Of a stretch of 64,000 bases of DNA, positions 32,874 to 40,815 are shown one piece after another. Origin of the DNA: CBDBGD01 sp965205235 (GTDB lineage: Bacteria > Chloroflexota > Dehalococcoidia > Lucifugimonadales > UBA1127). Position numbers and translations under genes: made by a program. Under the pieces are notes generated by a model. It worked only from the letters and a program-made list of their open reading frames with translations, did no database searches and had not been told where the DNA came from. Within the stretch, counting starts at the first letter, position 1. Each line of letters begins with the position of its first letter. Location of the stretch: the NCBI GenBank assembly GCA_965205235.1, contig CBDBGD010000006.1, positions 124,001 through 188,000 of the forward strand, in the 5' to 3' direction.

Positions 32874-33485
32874 CTACCCCCCGCGTCCCTGCGCCACACC
32901 CGCCGCAGCGTCCTCCACAACGCCTCCCCGGCTCGTGACCCAGTGCGTGGCCGCCACGACCACCATCAGCAAGACTGCGAAGACGACGAGAAAGGACGAG
33001 GCCCCGGTGAGCAGGGCCACCACGGGGAAGAGGACGAAGAAGAACACCAGCGGCGGGACGGCGCTGCGTGCAATGACCAAGGGGATGGCCCCCGCCGCCG
33101 CCAGGGACAGGCCCGCCGGAGGCCACAGCGCGATGAGCACGCCCAGCAGCGTCGCCGCGCCCCGGCCGCCTCTCAGGCCCAGGTACGCGGGCCAGTTGTG
33201 TCCGGCGATGACCGCCAGCCCCGCAGCGATGGGCGCCGCCTGCCCGCCGATCACGACCTGCGTCACCAGTACGGCGGCCGCACCCTTGCTCATGTCTGCG
33301 ATGAAGACCGCGATCCCGGCCCTGGCCCCCAGCAGTCGCCACGCGTTGGCCGCGCCCGAGTTGCGGTCGCCGTGGGTCCGGATGTCCACGCCCCGCATGA
33401 GCCGCGCGGCAATGTAGGCGAAGGGCGTACAGCCCAGCAGGTAGCTGAAGAGGAGCAGAAGAGCCCAGGAGAGGGCCATCTCCAT
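32874..33485 (-). CDS. plsY: Glycerol-3-phosphate acyltransferase PlsY
   Basis: A 203-residue integral membrane enzyme that acylates glycerol-3-phosphate from acyl-phosphate. Conserved motifs: GDRNSGAANAWRLLG (motif 1), DMSKGA, and GHNWPAYLGLRGGRGAAT (motifs 2 and 3). About five membrane helices are visible. The usual FKGGKG motif is changed to LRGGRG. It is convergent with the collagen-like lipoprotein gene. Confidence 0.92.
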   Translation of the reverse strand: MEMALSWALLLLFSYLLGCTPFAYIAARLMRGVDIRTHGDRNSGAANAWRLLGARAGIAVFIADMSKGAAAVLVTQVVIGGQAAPIAAGLAVIAGHNWPAYLGLRGGRGAATLLGVLIALWPPAGLSLAAAGAIPLVIARSAVPPLVFFFVLFPVVALLTGASSFLVVFAVLLMVVVAATHWVTSRGGVVEDAAAGVAQGRGG

Positions 33486-33510
33486 CCCTCCTGGAGCACG
33501 GCGTTGGACC

Positions 33511-34452
33511 CTAGGCGACGACCAGGCGCTCCGGCACCGCTACGGCACACCAGTGGAGGTATTTGGGGTTGCGGCCGTGAATGATATCCCGGTAGAGGTC
33601 CTGCAGGGCCTTGGTGATGGGGCCCACGCCGCCGTTCCCAATGGGGTGGTAGTCCAGCTCACCCACGGCGGTGATGTGCGCCGCCGTGCCCGTGAGGAAG
33701 ACCTCGTCCGCGAGGTAGAGCTCGGTCCGGCCGATGGAACGCTCCTCGGTCTCGATGCCGAGCTCGGTCCGGGCCACCTCCATGACGGTCATCCGGGTCA
33801 CGCCTTCCAGGATGCTGCTGGACACAGACGGCGTGACCAGCTTGCCGCCCTTCACCATGAACAGGTTCTCCCCCGACCCCTCAACGGCGTGGCCCGACGG
33901 GTCCAGAAGGATGGCCTCGTCGCAGCCCGCCAGCGTCGCATCGGTCCTGGCCAGCAGGCTGTTCACATACAGGCCGCTGATCTTCAGCCGTGGCGGGATC
34001 ATCGTCTCTTCGATCCTGCGCCACGTCGAGGTCACGCAGCGGATGACGTCCGCGGCAAGGTAGCGGCCCAGCGGCACCGCGAGGATAGCCAGGTCGTCCT
34101 CCAACTCGTGGAGCTTGAGGTTTGCCACCTTGGGCGCGCTCTTGTAGGCCAGGGGCCGCAGGTACAGGTCCTCTCGAAACCCGTTGCGCTCCACCAGCTC
34201 CACGGTCAGGTCCACCAGCGCGGCGGCGTCATGGGGGAGGGACATGCGAAGCACCTTGGCGCCCTGCAGCATCCGCTCGTAGTGCTCACGCGGACGGAAG
34301 ATGAACGTCTTGCCCTGGTCCGGGTCCCAGTTCCCGCGAATCCCCTCGAAGACGGCCGTCCCGTAGTGCAGCGCATGGGTAGAAATGGGCACCTTGGCCT
34401 CTTCCACCGGAACGAAATCTCCTTGGAAATAGGCATACGGCCCCGATCCCAT
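33511..34452 (-). CDS. ilvE: Branched-chain amino acid aminotransferase
   Basis: A 313-residue fold-type IV PLP aminotransferase. Seen: HYGTAVFEGIRG, FRPREHYERML, the PLP lysine K157 in LKISGLYVNS, and GSGENLFMVKGG. Start at 34452 follows GGAGG at good spacing; the open frame upstream is antisense to comEA. It is transcribed divergently from comEA with a shared symmetric -10 region between them. Confidence 0.95.
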   Translation of the reverse strand: MGSGPYAYFQGDFVPVEEAKVPISTHALHYGTAVFEGIRGNWDPDQGKTFIFRPREHYERMLQGAKVLRMSLPHDAAALVDLTVELVERNGFREDLYLRPLAYKSAPKVANLKLHELEDDLAILAVPLGRYLAADVIRCVTSTWRRIEETMIPPRLKISGLYVNSLLARTDATLAGCDEAILLDPSGHAVEGSGENLFMVKGGKLVTPSVSSSILEGVTRMTVMEVARTELGIETEERSIGRTELYLADEVFLTGTAAHITAVGELDYHPIGNGGVGPITKALQDLYRDIIHGRNPKYLHWCAVAVPERLVVA

Positions 34453-34483
34453 CCCTGTCCTCCCTACGACGACGATTGCGACG

Positions 34484-34491
34484 ATTATAAT
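34484..34491. promoter_or_regulatory. Symmetric -10 element shared by ilvE and comEA
   Basis: The palindrome ATTATAAT gives TATAAT on both strands (34486-34491 plus, 34489-34484 minus). For ilvE a TTGTGT lies 17 bases upstream on the minus strand (34512-34507). For comEA the -35 is poor. It fits a bidirectional promoter. Confidence 0.5.
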
Positions 34492-34537
34492 GACGCCTAC
34501 GCTCGAACACAATACGGCGGCATTTGGGAGGCGATGG

Positions 34538-35131
34538 ATGGACAACGGCGAGGCGGGCGACCCCCGTCCCTCCCCGACCGTGGAGCGGTTGGGGCAGCTT
34601 GCCCTGCTCCTCCTCTTCCTCTTCGCGCTCGCCGGGGGCATCGCCCTCCTCGTGCAGCAGGGCCGCCCCGGAGGCGTGGAGGTCGTCCTTCCCACCGCCA
34701 CGCCCGAGCCGTCGGTCCAGGTCTACGTGACGGGCGCAGTGGCCGAGCCGGGCGTGTACGCGCTCCAGCAGGGCGACAGCCTCCAGGACGCCGTCGACCG
34801 CGCCGGCGGCGCAACCGAGAGCGCCGACCTCGCACGCGTGAACCTGGCCCTCCACGTGCAGGACCAGGACCACCACCACATCCCCGCCGTCGGCGAAGAG
34901 GTCGCCACCGCCCCGTCGCCGCAGGCGGATGCACCGGCCAGGACCAACCTCAACCAGGCCAGCTTGGCGGAATTGATGGAGCTACCCGGCATCGGCGAGG
35001 TGCGCGCAAACGCGATCCTGGAACACCGCCGTCTGAACGGCCCCTTCCGATCAGTCGACGAGCTGGTGGACGTGTCGGGCATCGGCTGGACCACCCTGGA
35101 GCGCCTGCGACCCCTGGTGTCGGTGGAGTAG
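34538..35131 (+). CDS. comEA: ComEA-like DNA-uptake protein
   Basis: A 197-residue membrane-anchored DNA receptor for transformation. There is one N-terminal membrane helix (about 17-38, LALLLLFLFALAGGIALL), an SLBB-type domain (VQVYVTGAVAEPGVYALQQG), then tandem helix-hairpin-helix at the C-terminus (NLNQASLAELMELPGIGEVRANAI). The ATG at 34538 follows GGGAGG at 6 bases; a further in-frame ATG at 34490 overlaps the -10 box and is unlikely. comEC follows 4 bases after the stop. Confidence 0.92.
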   Translation: MDNGEAGDPRPSPTVERLGQLALLLLFLFALAGGIALLVQQGRPGGVEVVLPTATPEPSVQVYVTGAVAEPGVYALQQGDSLQDAVDRAGGATESADLARVNLALHVQDQDHHHIPAVGEEVATAPSPQADAPARTNLNQASLAELMELPGIGEVRANAILEHRRLNGPFRSVDELVDVSGIGWTTLERLRPLVSVE

Positions 35132-35135
35132 GCCC

Positions 35136-37685
35136 GTGGCCCTGACGCTGCTGGCCGCAGCCTGGGTCCTCGGCCTTGCCCTGGGCTGGGCAACGCCGCT
35201 GCCTTGGACCGCCGTCGCGTTGTGGGGGGTGGCCGCGCTCGCGCTTTGGGGCTGCCTCGCCCTCAGGGCGGACCCGGCGCACGCCTTCGCCGAGGGGCCT
35301 CCTCGTATGGCGCTCTGGGGCCTCCTCGTCGTGGCCGCGCTGCTGGCGGGGCTCTGGTGGGGTGGAGCCTCCGGCGCGGTAGCATTCGAGCCCCTGCCGT
35401 CGCAGCCCGTCGCATTCGAAGCCCAGGTCGTCGCCGACCCGGTCGAGACCGGCAGCGCCCACCGGCTCGAGGTGGCGCCTCGAAAGGACACCTCCGACGC
35501 CGCCCTCCCCGATCGCGTGCTGGTCACCCTCCGCCCCAGCGCAACGCTCGTGCGCGAGCGCGACGCCCCGTACTTCCGCTACGGCGACGTCCTGCGCCTC
35601 GAGGGTCGCCTGGAGACGCCGCCCCGCTTCGGCTATCGGGAGGACCCGGACGACGTTCTGAGCAACGAGGATCGCCCGGAGACGCCGCCGCGCTTCGCGG
35701 GCTTCGACTATCGCGAGTACCTGGCGCGCCAGGGCATCGCGGCGGTCATGCCCTTCCCCCGCGCCGCGCTGGTCGACGAGGAGCAGGGCTCGTGGGCGCT
35801 GGGCCGGGTGTACGCGCTCCGCCACCGCCTCGCCGACTCGCTGCAGCGCAGCCTGCCCCAACCCCACGCCGCGCTGGCCCAAGCCGTGCTGCTCGGCCTC
35901 CGCGGCAACCTCCCCGACGATGTTCGCGAGGACTTCCTGGAGACCGGGACGGGGCATCTGCTCGCCATCTCCGGGCTGCACGTCGGCGTCCTCCTCGGCC
36001 TGACCCTCGCGGCCTCCCGCGCTGTGCTGGGCGGAGGCCGCTGGCACCTCCTCGTTCCGCTGGTCGCGCTGTGGCTCTACGCCCTCCTGAGCGGCATGGC
36101 TCCGCCGGTGGTGCGAGCGTCGATCATGGGCACCCTGTTCCTCGCCGCGCGCTTCAGCGGCCGACCCGGCGCGGGGATGCCCGCGCTGAGCGTGGCGGCG
36201 GGCGTCATGGCCGGCCTCGATCCGGCGCTGCTGCGCGACGTTTCCTTCCATCTCAGCTTCACGGCCATAGTGGGCCTCCTTCTTTTCGCGCCGCCCATCC
36301 AGGCGTACCTCAACTCACTGCTTGAATCACGCCTGTCCGAGCGCGGGCCGGTGTTGCGTTGGAGCAAGGGACTCGCAGCCGCGCTCGCGGTCGGCTGGGC
36401 GGTGACGTTGGCCACGCTGCCCCTGCTGGCCTTCACCTTCCACCGAATCTCGTTGCTGGGCATACCCACCACACTGCTGGCCCTTCCGGTGCTGCCGCCG
36501 CTGCTGTTGGGCAGCGTCCTCACGGGCGCACTGGGCCTGGTCTGGGGCCCCCTGGGGACCGCAGTCGGTATCGTGACGTGGGTCCCCATCAGCTATCTCC
36601 TTGGCCTTGTGGCGGCGTTCGACGCGCTTGGCCTCGTGGTCGCGCACGAGGCTCTCCCCAGTGAGACGCTCGACGCCGAACCATTTGCACCATGGTTGCT
36701 CGCGGCCTACTACGGGTGGCTCCTCATGCTCGCGGCCCGACGTCCCATTGCGAGGCTCATCCGCCTGGCAGCCCGAGGCGACGTCTGGCGGCTGCGCGGC
36801 TTCCGCGTCCCCTTCCGGCTGGCCGCCCCCGTCCTCGCGGTGGCGGCGGCCCTGCTGTGGGCCGGCGCGCTCTCCGCCCCCGACGGTAAGCTCCACGTCA
36901 CCTTCCTCGACGTCGGCCAGGGTGACGCCACGCTCATCGTGACGCCATCCGGTCGACAGGTGCTGGTCGACGGCGGCCCGGACCCGCGGCTCGTCACGCG
37001 GGGGCTGGGCGCGCGCCTGCCCTTCTGGGACCGCAGCCTGGACGTCGTCGCCCTGACCCACCCCCACGGCGACCACGTGAACGGCCTCCTAGACGTTCTC
37101 GACCGCTACGACGTGGACCTCTTCCTGCATCGGAGCGCGGACTATCCCACGGCCGAGTACGCGCGCTGGGAGCAGGCCGTCGCCGAGCGCGGCGGGCGCA
37201 GCACGGTCGTGGAAGCGCAGCGGGGGCATCGCATCGCCCTAGGCGACGGCGTCGTCCTCGATGTGCTCCATCCGGGGCCCGTCACCATCGAGGGCGAGAC
37301 GAACAACAACTCCCTCGTCCTCCGCCTCTCCTACGGCGAGGTGGTCTTCCTGCTGACCGGCGACGTCGAGACGCCGATCGAGTCGATGCTGCTGGCCCGC
37401 GGCGCCTCCCTCGATGCCACGGTCCTGAAGGTCGGCCACCACGGCAGCGCCACCTCCACCTCGGCGCCGTTCCTGGAGGCCGTGTCGCCGTCGCTGGCCG
37501 TCATCAGCGTCGGCGAGGACAACCGCTTCGGCCACCCGGATGACGAGGCGCTGCAGCGCCTCCACGCGGTCCTCCCCCACGACCGCGTCCTGCTCACGGC
37601 GCAGCACGGCGACGTCGCAGTCACCACCGACGGCCGTCGCCTCTGGCTGCAGACCGCCCGCGAGTCACCGCGGCTTGATAGGTAG
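35136..37685 (+). CDS. comEC: ComEC/Rec2 DNA-uptake channel
   Basis: An 849-residue competence channel. An N-terminal membrane pair and DUF4131 region are followed by the Competence domain (FLETGTGHLLAISGLHVGVL) with many membrane helices. Residues from about 585 form a metallo-beta-lactamase domain (FLDVGQGDATLI, LTHPHGDHVNG, LKVGHHGSATSTS) that is likely the nuclease processing the incoming strand. GTG start 4 bases after comEA. A near-duplicate stretch (ETPPRFGYREDP and ETPPRFAGFDYRE) sits at about 165-190. Confidence 0.95.
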   Translation: MALTLLAAAWVLGLALGWATPLPWTAVALWGVAALALWGCLALRADPAHAFAEGPPRMALWGLLVVAALLAGLWWGGASGAVAFEPLPSQPVAFEAQVVADPVETGSAHRLEVAPRKDTSDAALPDRVLVTLRPSATLVRERDAPYFRYGDVLRLEGRLETPPRFGYREDPDDVLSNEDRPETPPRFAGFDYREYLARQGIAAVMPFPRAALVDEEQGSWALGRVYALRHRLADSLQRSLPQPHAALAQAVLLGLRGNLPDDVREDFLETGTGHLLAISGLHVGVLLGLTLAASRAVLGGGRWHLLVPLVALWLYALLSGMAPPVVRASIMGTLFLAARFSGRPGAGMPALSVAAGVMAGLDPALLRDVSFHLSFTAIVGLLLFAPPIQAYLNSLLESRLSERGPVLRWSKGLAAALAVGWAVTLATLPLLAFTFHRISLLGIPTTLLALPVLPPLLLGSVLTGALGLVWGPLGTAVGIVTWVPISYLLGLVAAFDALGLVVAHEALPSETLDAEPFAPWLLAAYYGWLLMLAARRPIARLIRLAARGDVWRLRGFRVPFRLAAPVLAVAAALLWAGALSAPDGKLHVTFLDVGQGDATLIVTPSGRQVLVDGGPDPRLVTRGLGARLPFWDRSLDVVALTHPHGDHVNGLLDVLDRYDVDLFLHRSADYPTAEYARWEQAVAERGGRSTVVEAQRGHRIALGDGVVLDVLHPGPVTIEGETNNNSLVLRLSYGEVVFLLTGDVETPIESMLLARGASLDATVLKVGHHGSATSTSAPFLEAVSPSLAVISVGEDNRFGHPDDEALQRLHAVLPHDRVLLTAQHGDVAVTTDGRRLWLQTARESPRLDR

Positions 37686-37739
37686 AGCGCCGCGGCGCTA
37701 CCATGGAGAGAGACGGTTGAGCGACGGGGAGGAGGCGCA

Positions 37740-38267
37740 ATGGGGAACGTAGTGCTCGTGGTGGACATGCTGCGGGGATTCCTGGAGCCCGGCCATAACC
37801 TCTACACTGGCGACGAGGCCAGGGCCATCATCCCGCGGGTGCAGCGATTGCTGGACGAGGAGCTGAAGGCCGGCTCCCACGTGCTCTTCATCCGAGACAC
37901 CCACGAGCCCGACGACCTTGAGTTCCAGATGTTCCCCGAGCACTGCGTTCGCGGCACGGCTGAGACGGAGGTGATACCGGAGCTGGCCGGCTACCCCGGC
38001 GAGCACGTTGCGAAGAACCGCTACAGCGCCTTCTACGGCACCGACCTCGCCGACCGCTTGGCCGCCCTGGACCCCGACAAGGTCATCGTCGCCGGGGTCT
38101 GCACCGACATCTGCGTGCTCCACACCGCCGCCGACGCCCGCAATCGCGACTACGTCGTAGAGGTCCCGACCGACTGCGTCGCCTCCTTCGACCCCGACGC
38201 CCACCGGTGGGCCCTGCAGCACATGGAGCGCGTGCTGGGCGCACGCCTCACGCAGGCCGTCGGCTGA
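37740..38267 (+). CDS. Isochorismatase-fold cysteine hydrolase, nicotinamidase-like
   Basis: A 175-residue cysteine hydrolase. The catalytic triad is visible: D9 (VVDMLRGFL), K92 (VAKNRYSAF) and C125 (GVCTDICVLHTA); metal-binding residues are likely in RDTHEPDD. The next gene is a nicotinate phosphoribosyltransferase, so deamination of nicotinamide to nicotinate is the best guess. GGGGAGGAGG precedes the ATG. Confidence 0.88.
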   Translation: MGNVVLVVDMLRGFLEPGHNLYTGDEARAIIPRVQRLLDEELKAGSHVLFIRDTHEPDDLEFQMFPEHCVRGTAETEVIPELAGYPGEHVAKNRYSAFYGTDLADRLAALDPDKVIVAGVCTDICVLHTAADARNRDYVVEVPTDCVASFDPDAHRWALQHMERVLGARLTQAVG

Positions 38268-38329
38268 CGCCCCCCGCCGTGCAACCCTCGCAGGCTCGCG
38301 GGCCCGCCGACCCTTGGGAGTGAGCGCGA

Positions 38330-39397
38330 ATGGCTGAGCCCCGCTTCCGCATCTGGCCGCAGGTGATCTCCGGCGAAACCGCCGACGTCTACTTCGCCCG
38401 GACCACCCGGGTGCTGGAGGCCGCGGGGATCAACCCCACGGTGGTGATGGAGGTCTTCCCCGGACGGCCCGGCGTCCTGTGCGGCATTGAGGAGTCGCTG
38501 ACCCTCCTCCGCGAGGCGCTGCCGGCGGACGGCGCTGAGCTCTGGGCTCTCGAGGAGGGCGCCGACGTGGCGGCCCGCGAGGTCGCCCTGCGCATCAAGG
38601 CCCCCTACCTCAGCGTCGGCGTCTACGAGACGGCCATCCTGGGCATCCTCGCCCACTGCACCGCCTGGGCCACGGCGGCCAGGGAGTGCGTCGAGGCCGC
38701 GGGCGGCATCCCGGTCTTCTCCTTCGGCGCACGGCACGTCCACCCCAACGTGGCGCACGTCATGGACTACGCGGCGGTCGTCGGCGGCTGCGTCTCCTGC
38801 TCCTCCATCCTCGGCGCGAAGCTCGCGGGCGTCGACGCCGCGGGCACCAGCTCCCACGCCTTCAACCTCTGCATCGGGGACACGGTCACGGCCTTCGAGC
38901 TGTTCGACAAGCACATGCCGCCGGACGTCCCCCGCATCGCCCTTGTTGACACCTTCAAGGACGAGGTGGAGGAGACCCTGCGCGTGGCCAACGCCATGGG
39001 GGACCGCCTCCAGGCGGTGCGACTCGACACCCCCTCCCAGCGAGGAGGCGTCACCCCGGCGCTGGTGAAGGAGGTCAGGGCGCACCTGGACCTCAACGGC
39101 CATCAGCACGTGGGCATTGTGGTCAGCGGGGGCATGACGGCGGAGCGCATCCGGGACTTCATCGCGGCCGGCGCGCCCGTGACCGCCTTCGGCGTCGGCT
39201 CCGCCATCACCGCCGCCGCGCCCAACGACTTCACCGCCGATATCCACGAGATCGACGGCCGCCCCATCGCCAAGCGCGGACGGATTCCGGGGGTCACCCA
39301 CAGCCCCAGGCTGAAGCGCGTCTCCCTCGCCCCCACATCCCCGCCCCCTCTGGGAGAGGCTTCCAACACATCCCCTCTCCCCCTGGGAGAGGGTTAG
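38330..39397 (+). CDS. pncB: Nicotinate phosphoribosyltransferase
   Basis: A 355-residue NAPRTase that makes nicotinate mononucleotide. Seen: TADVYFARTTRVLE at the N-terminus, the central SFGARHVHPNVA, GTSSHAFNLC, VDTFKDEVEETLRVA and the phosphate-binding VSGGMTAERI/GAPVTAFGVGS. The normal product should end near residue 336. The last roughly 20 residues (SPPPLGEASNTSPLPLGEG) are encoded by a family B palindromic repeat. Forms a salvage pair with the preceding gene. Confidence 0.93.
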   Translation: MAEPRFRIWPQVISGETADVYFARTTRVLEAAGINPTVVMEVFPGRPGVLCGIEESLTLLREALPADGAELWALEEGADVAAREVALRIKAPYLSVGVYETAILGILAHCTAWATAARECVEAAGGIPVFSFGARHVHPNVAHVMDYAAVVGGCVSCSSILGAKLAGVDAAGTSSHAFNLCIGDTVTAFELFDKHMPPDVPRIALVDTFKDEVEETLRVANAMGDRLQAVRLDTPSQRGGVTPALVKEVRAHLDLNGHQHVGIVVSGGMTAERIRDFIAAGAPVTAFGVGSAITAAAPNDFTADIHEIDGRPIAKRGRIPGVTHSPRLKRVSLAPTSPPPLGEASNTSPLPLGEG

Positions 39398-39406
39398 GGT
39401 GAGGGT
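39343..39406. repeat. Family B palindromic repeat overlapping pncB 3' end
   Basis: CCCCTCTGGGAGAGG followed by CCCCTCTCC-CCCT-GGGAGAGGG and TTAGGGTGAGGG. The same unit recurs near 40610, 53408, 53615 and 62997. Here it supplies the pncB C-terminus and stop codon and abuts the next gene's start. Confidence 0.8.
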
Positions 39407-39410
39407 CCCC

Positions 39411-40523
39411 GTGACCTCCTACCGCCTCATCTCCTCCGACTCCCACGTCTACGAGCCACCCGACCTGTGGGAGCAGCGCATCGACCCCGCCTTCCGCGAG
39501 CGCGCCCCCCGCCTCGTCCACGAGCCCGACACGGACCAGTGGTACGCCGACGGCGACGTCAAGTTTGGCGTCGTTGGCTCCAACCAGCAGGCGGGCCTCC
39601 GCTACGACGACCCGGACAAGATCACCTCGGAGGGCCGCTTCGAGAACGCGCCGCGAGGAGGCTGGGACCCCCACGCCCATGTCGAGGATCTGGCCGTCGA
39701 CGGCGTTGCCGGCAGCGTCCTCTACCCCTCCGTGGGCCTCAACGCCTTCAAGCTGCCCGCGAGCGACCTGGTCACCGCCATCTTCTGCGCCTACAACGGC
39801 TGGCTGGCCGACTTCTGCAGGCCCTACCCGGACCAGCTCAAGGGCATCGCTCTGCTCAACGTCGACGACGTGGCCGGCGCCGTCGCGGAGATGCGCCGCA
39901 CGGCCGGGCTGGGTCTGGTCGGAGCCATCATCAGCATGCGACCCAGCGGCCCGACATACGACCACCCGGACTACGAGCCCCTGTGGGCCGCCGCCCAGGA
40001 GCTATCGATGCCCCTCTCCCTCCACGTCGGCACGGCGCGCTGGCGGCCCGAGCCCCCCACCACCGCCATGGACCGACTCGTCGAGCAGACGACGCGCGAG
40101 GCTTACCCCCGCAACGCCATCGCCGCCATGCTCTTCTCCGGCGTCTTCGAGCGCTACCCGGCCCTGCAGGTGGGCACCGCCGAGTTCGACGTCGCCTGGG
40201 CCCCCTTCTTCCTCGACCGCATGGACCACCTGTACACGGAGCGCGCCACCATGTTCGGCATCCGCCGCTTCGCCTCCGGCGCCCTCCCCAGCGAGGTCTT
40301 CCGAAGCCACGTCTTCCTCAGCTTCCAGGAAGACGCGCTCGGCGTTCAGCTCCGACACTACGTCGGCGTCGACAACCTCCTCTGGGGCTCCGACTACCCC
40401 CACGCCGAGAGCACCTTCCCCCGCTCCCGCGAGGTCGTCGCCCAGATCCTCGCCGGCGTCCCCCACGACGAGCAGGCCAAGATCGCCGGCGACAACACCG
40501 CCCGCATCTACGGCTTCCCCTAG
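39411..40523 (+). CDS. Amidohydrolase-related (ACMSD-type) metal hydrolase
   Basis: A 370-residue TIM-barrel metal enzyme of the amidohydrolase 2/decarboxylase group. Seen: ISSDSHVYEPPDLW at the N-terminus, a mid-protein SLHVGTARW strand with metal His, and LLWGSDYPHAESTFPRS near the end with the catalytic Asp. GTG at 39411 is the likely start, using GGTGAGG of the upstream repeat as ribosome site; a GTG four codons earlier lies inside the repeat. The substrate is unknown. Confidence 0.88.
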   Translation: MTSYRLISSDSHVYEPPDLWEQRIDPAFRERAPRLVHEPDTDQWYADGDVKFGVVGSNQQAGLRYDDPDKITSEGRFENAPRGGWDPHAHVEDLAVDGVAGSVLYPSVGLNAFKLPASDLVTAIFCAYNGWLADFCRPYPDQLKGIALLNVDDVAGAVAEMRRTAGLGLVGAIISMRPSGPTYDHPDYEPLWAAAQELSMPLSLHVGTARWRPEPPTTAMDRLVEQTTREAYPRNAIAAMLFSGVFERYPALQVGTAEFDVAWAPFFLDRMDHLYTERATMFGIRRFASGALPSEVFRSHVFLSFQEDALGVQLRHYVGVDNLLWGSDYPHAESTFPRSREVVAQILAGVPHDEQAKIAGDNTARIYGFP

Positions 40524-40535
40524 CCCCCCCCACAT

Positions 40536-40748
40536 CGTCGTTCCTGCGCCCCCCATTCGTCGTTCCTGCGAAGGCAGGAACCTCGCTATCCGCTCGCCCT
40601 GACCCCCAATCCCCTCTCCCTCTGGGAGAGGGTTAGGGTGAGGGCCCCCCCTTGAGGCTCTCGAAGGGTGAGCCGGGGTGGGGACGTGGCAGGGTGAGGG
40701 GTATCCGGCACCCCCCACATCGTCGTTCCGGCCCCCGAGCCGGAACCC
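40536..40748. repeat. Cluster of family A, B and C intergenic repeats
   Basis: Between the amidohydrolase and the large methylase: a family A hairpin (GTTCCTGCGAAGGCAGGAAC, about 40562-40581), a family B palindrome with TTAGGGTGAGGG (about 40612-40644), a family C remnant (CTTGAGGCTCTCGAAGGGTGAG), and a hairpin GTTCCGGCCCCCGAGCCGGAAC near 40723-40745. No gene is seen in this stretch. Confidence 0.75.
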
Positions 40749-40779
40749 AGGGGTCGGGTGGGGTGTATTTTCCGCACAT

Positions 40780-40808
40780 TTGTACCAAATCCCCGGATGC
40801 GCTACAAT
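40780..40808 (+). promoter_or_regulatory. Promoter of the large methylase, leaderless
   Basis: TTGTAC (40780-40785), 17 bases, TACAAT (40803-40808). The ATG at 40816 is where transcription itself would begin, and no ribosome site precedes it, so the mRNA is probably leaderless. Confidence 0.55.
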
Positions 40809-40815
40809 CACCCCC

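Noticed and set aside
40536..40748. CRISPR-like repeated spacing
   Set aside because: The repeated units are different palindromes without regular spacers; no array and no cas genes were seen anywhere in the window.
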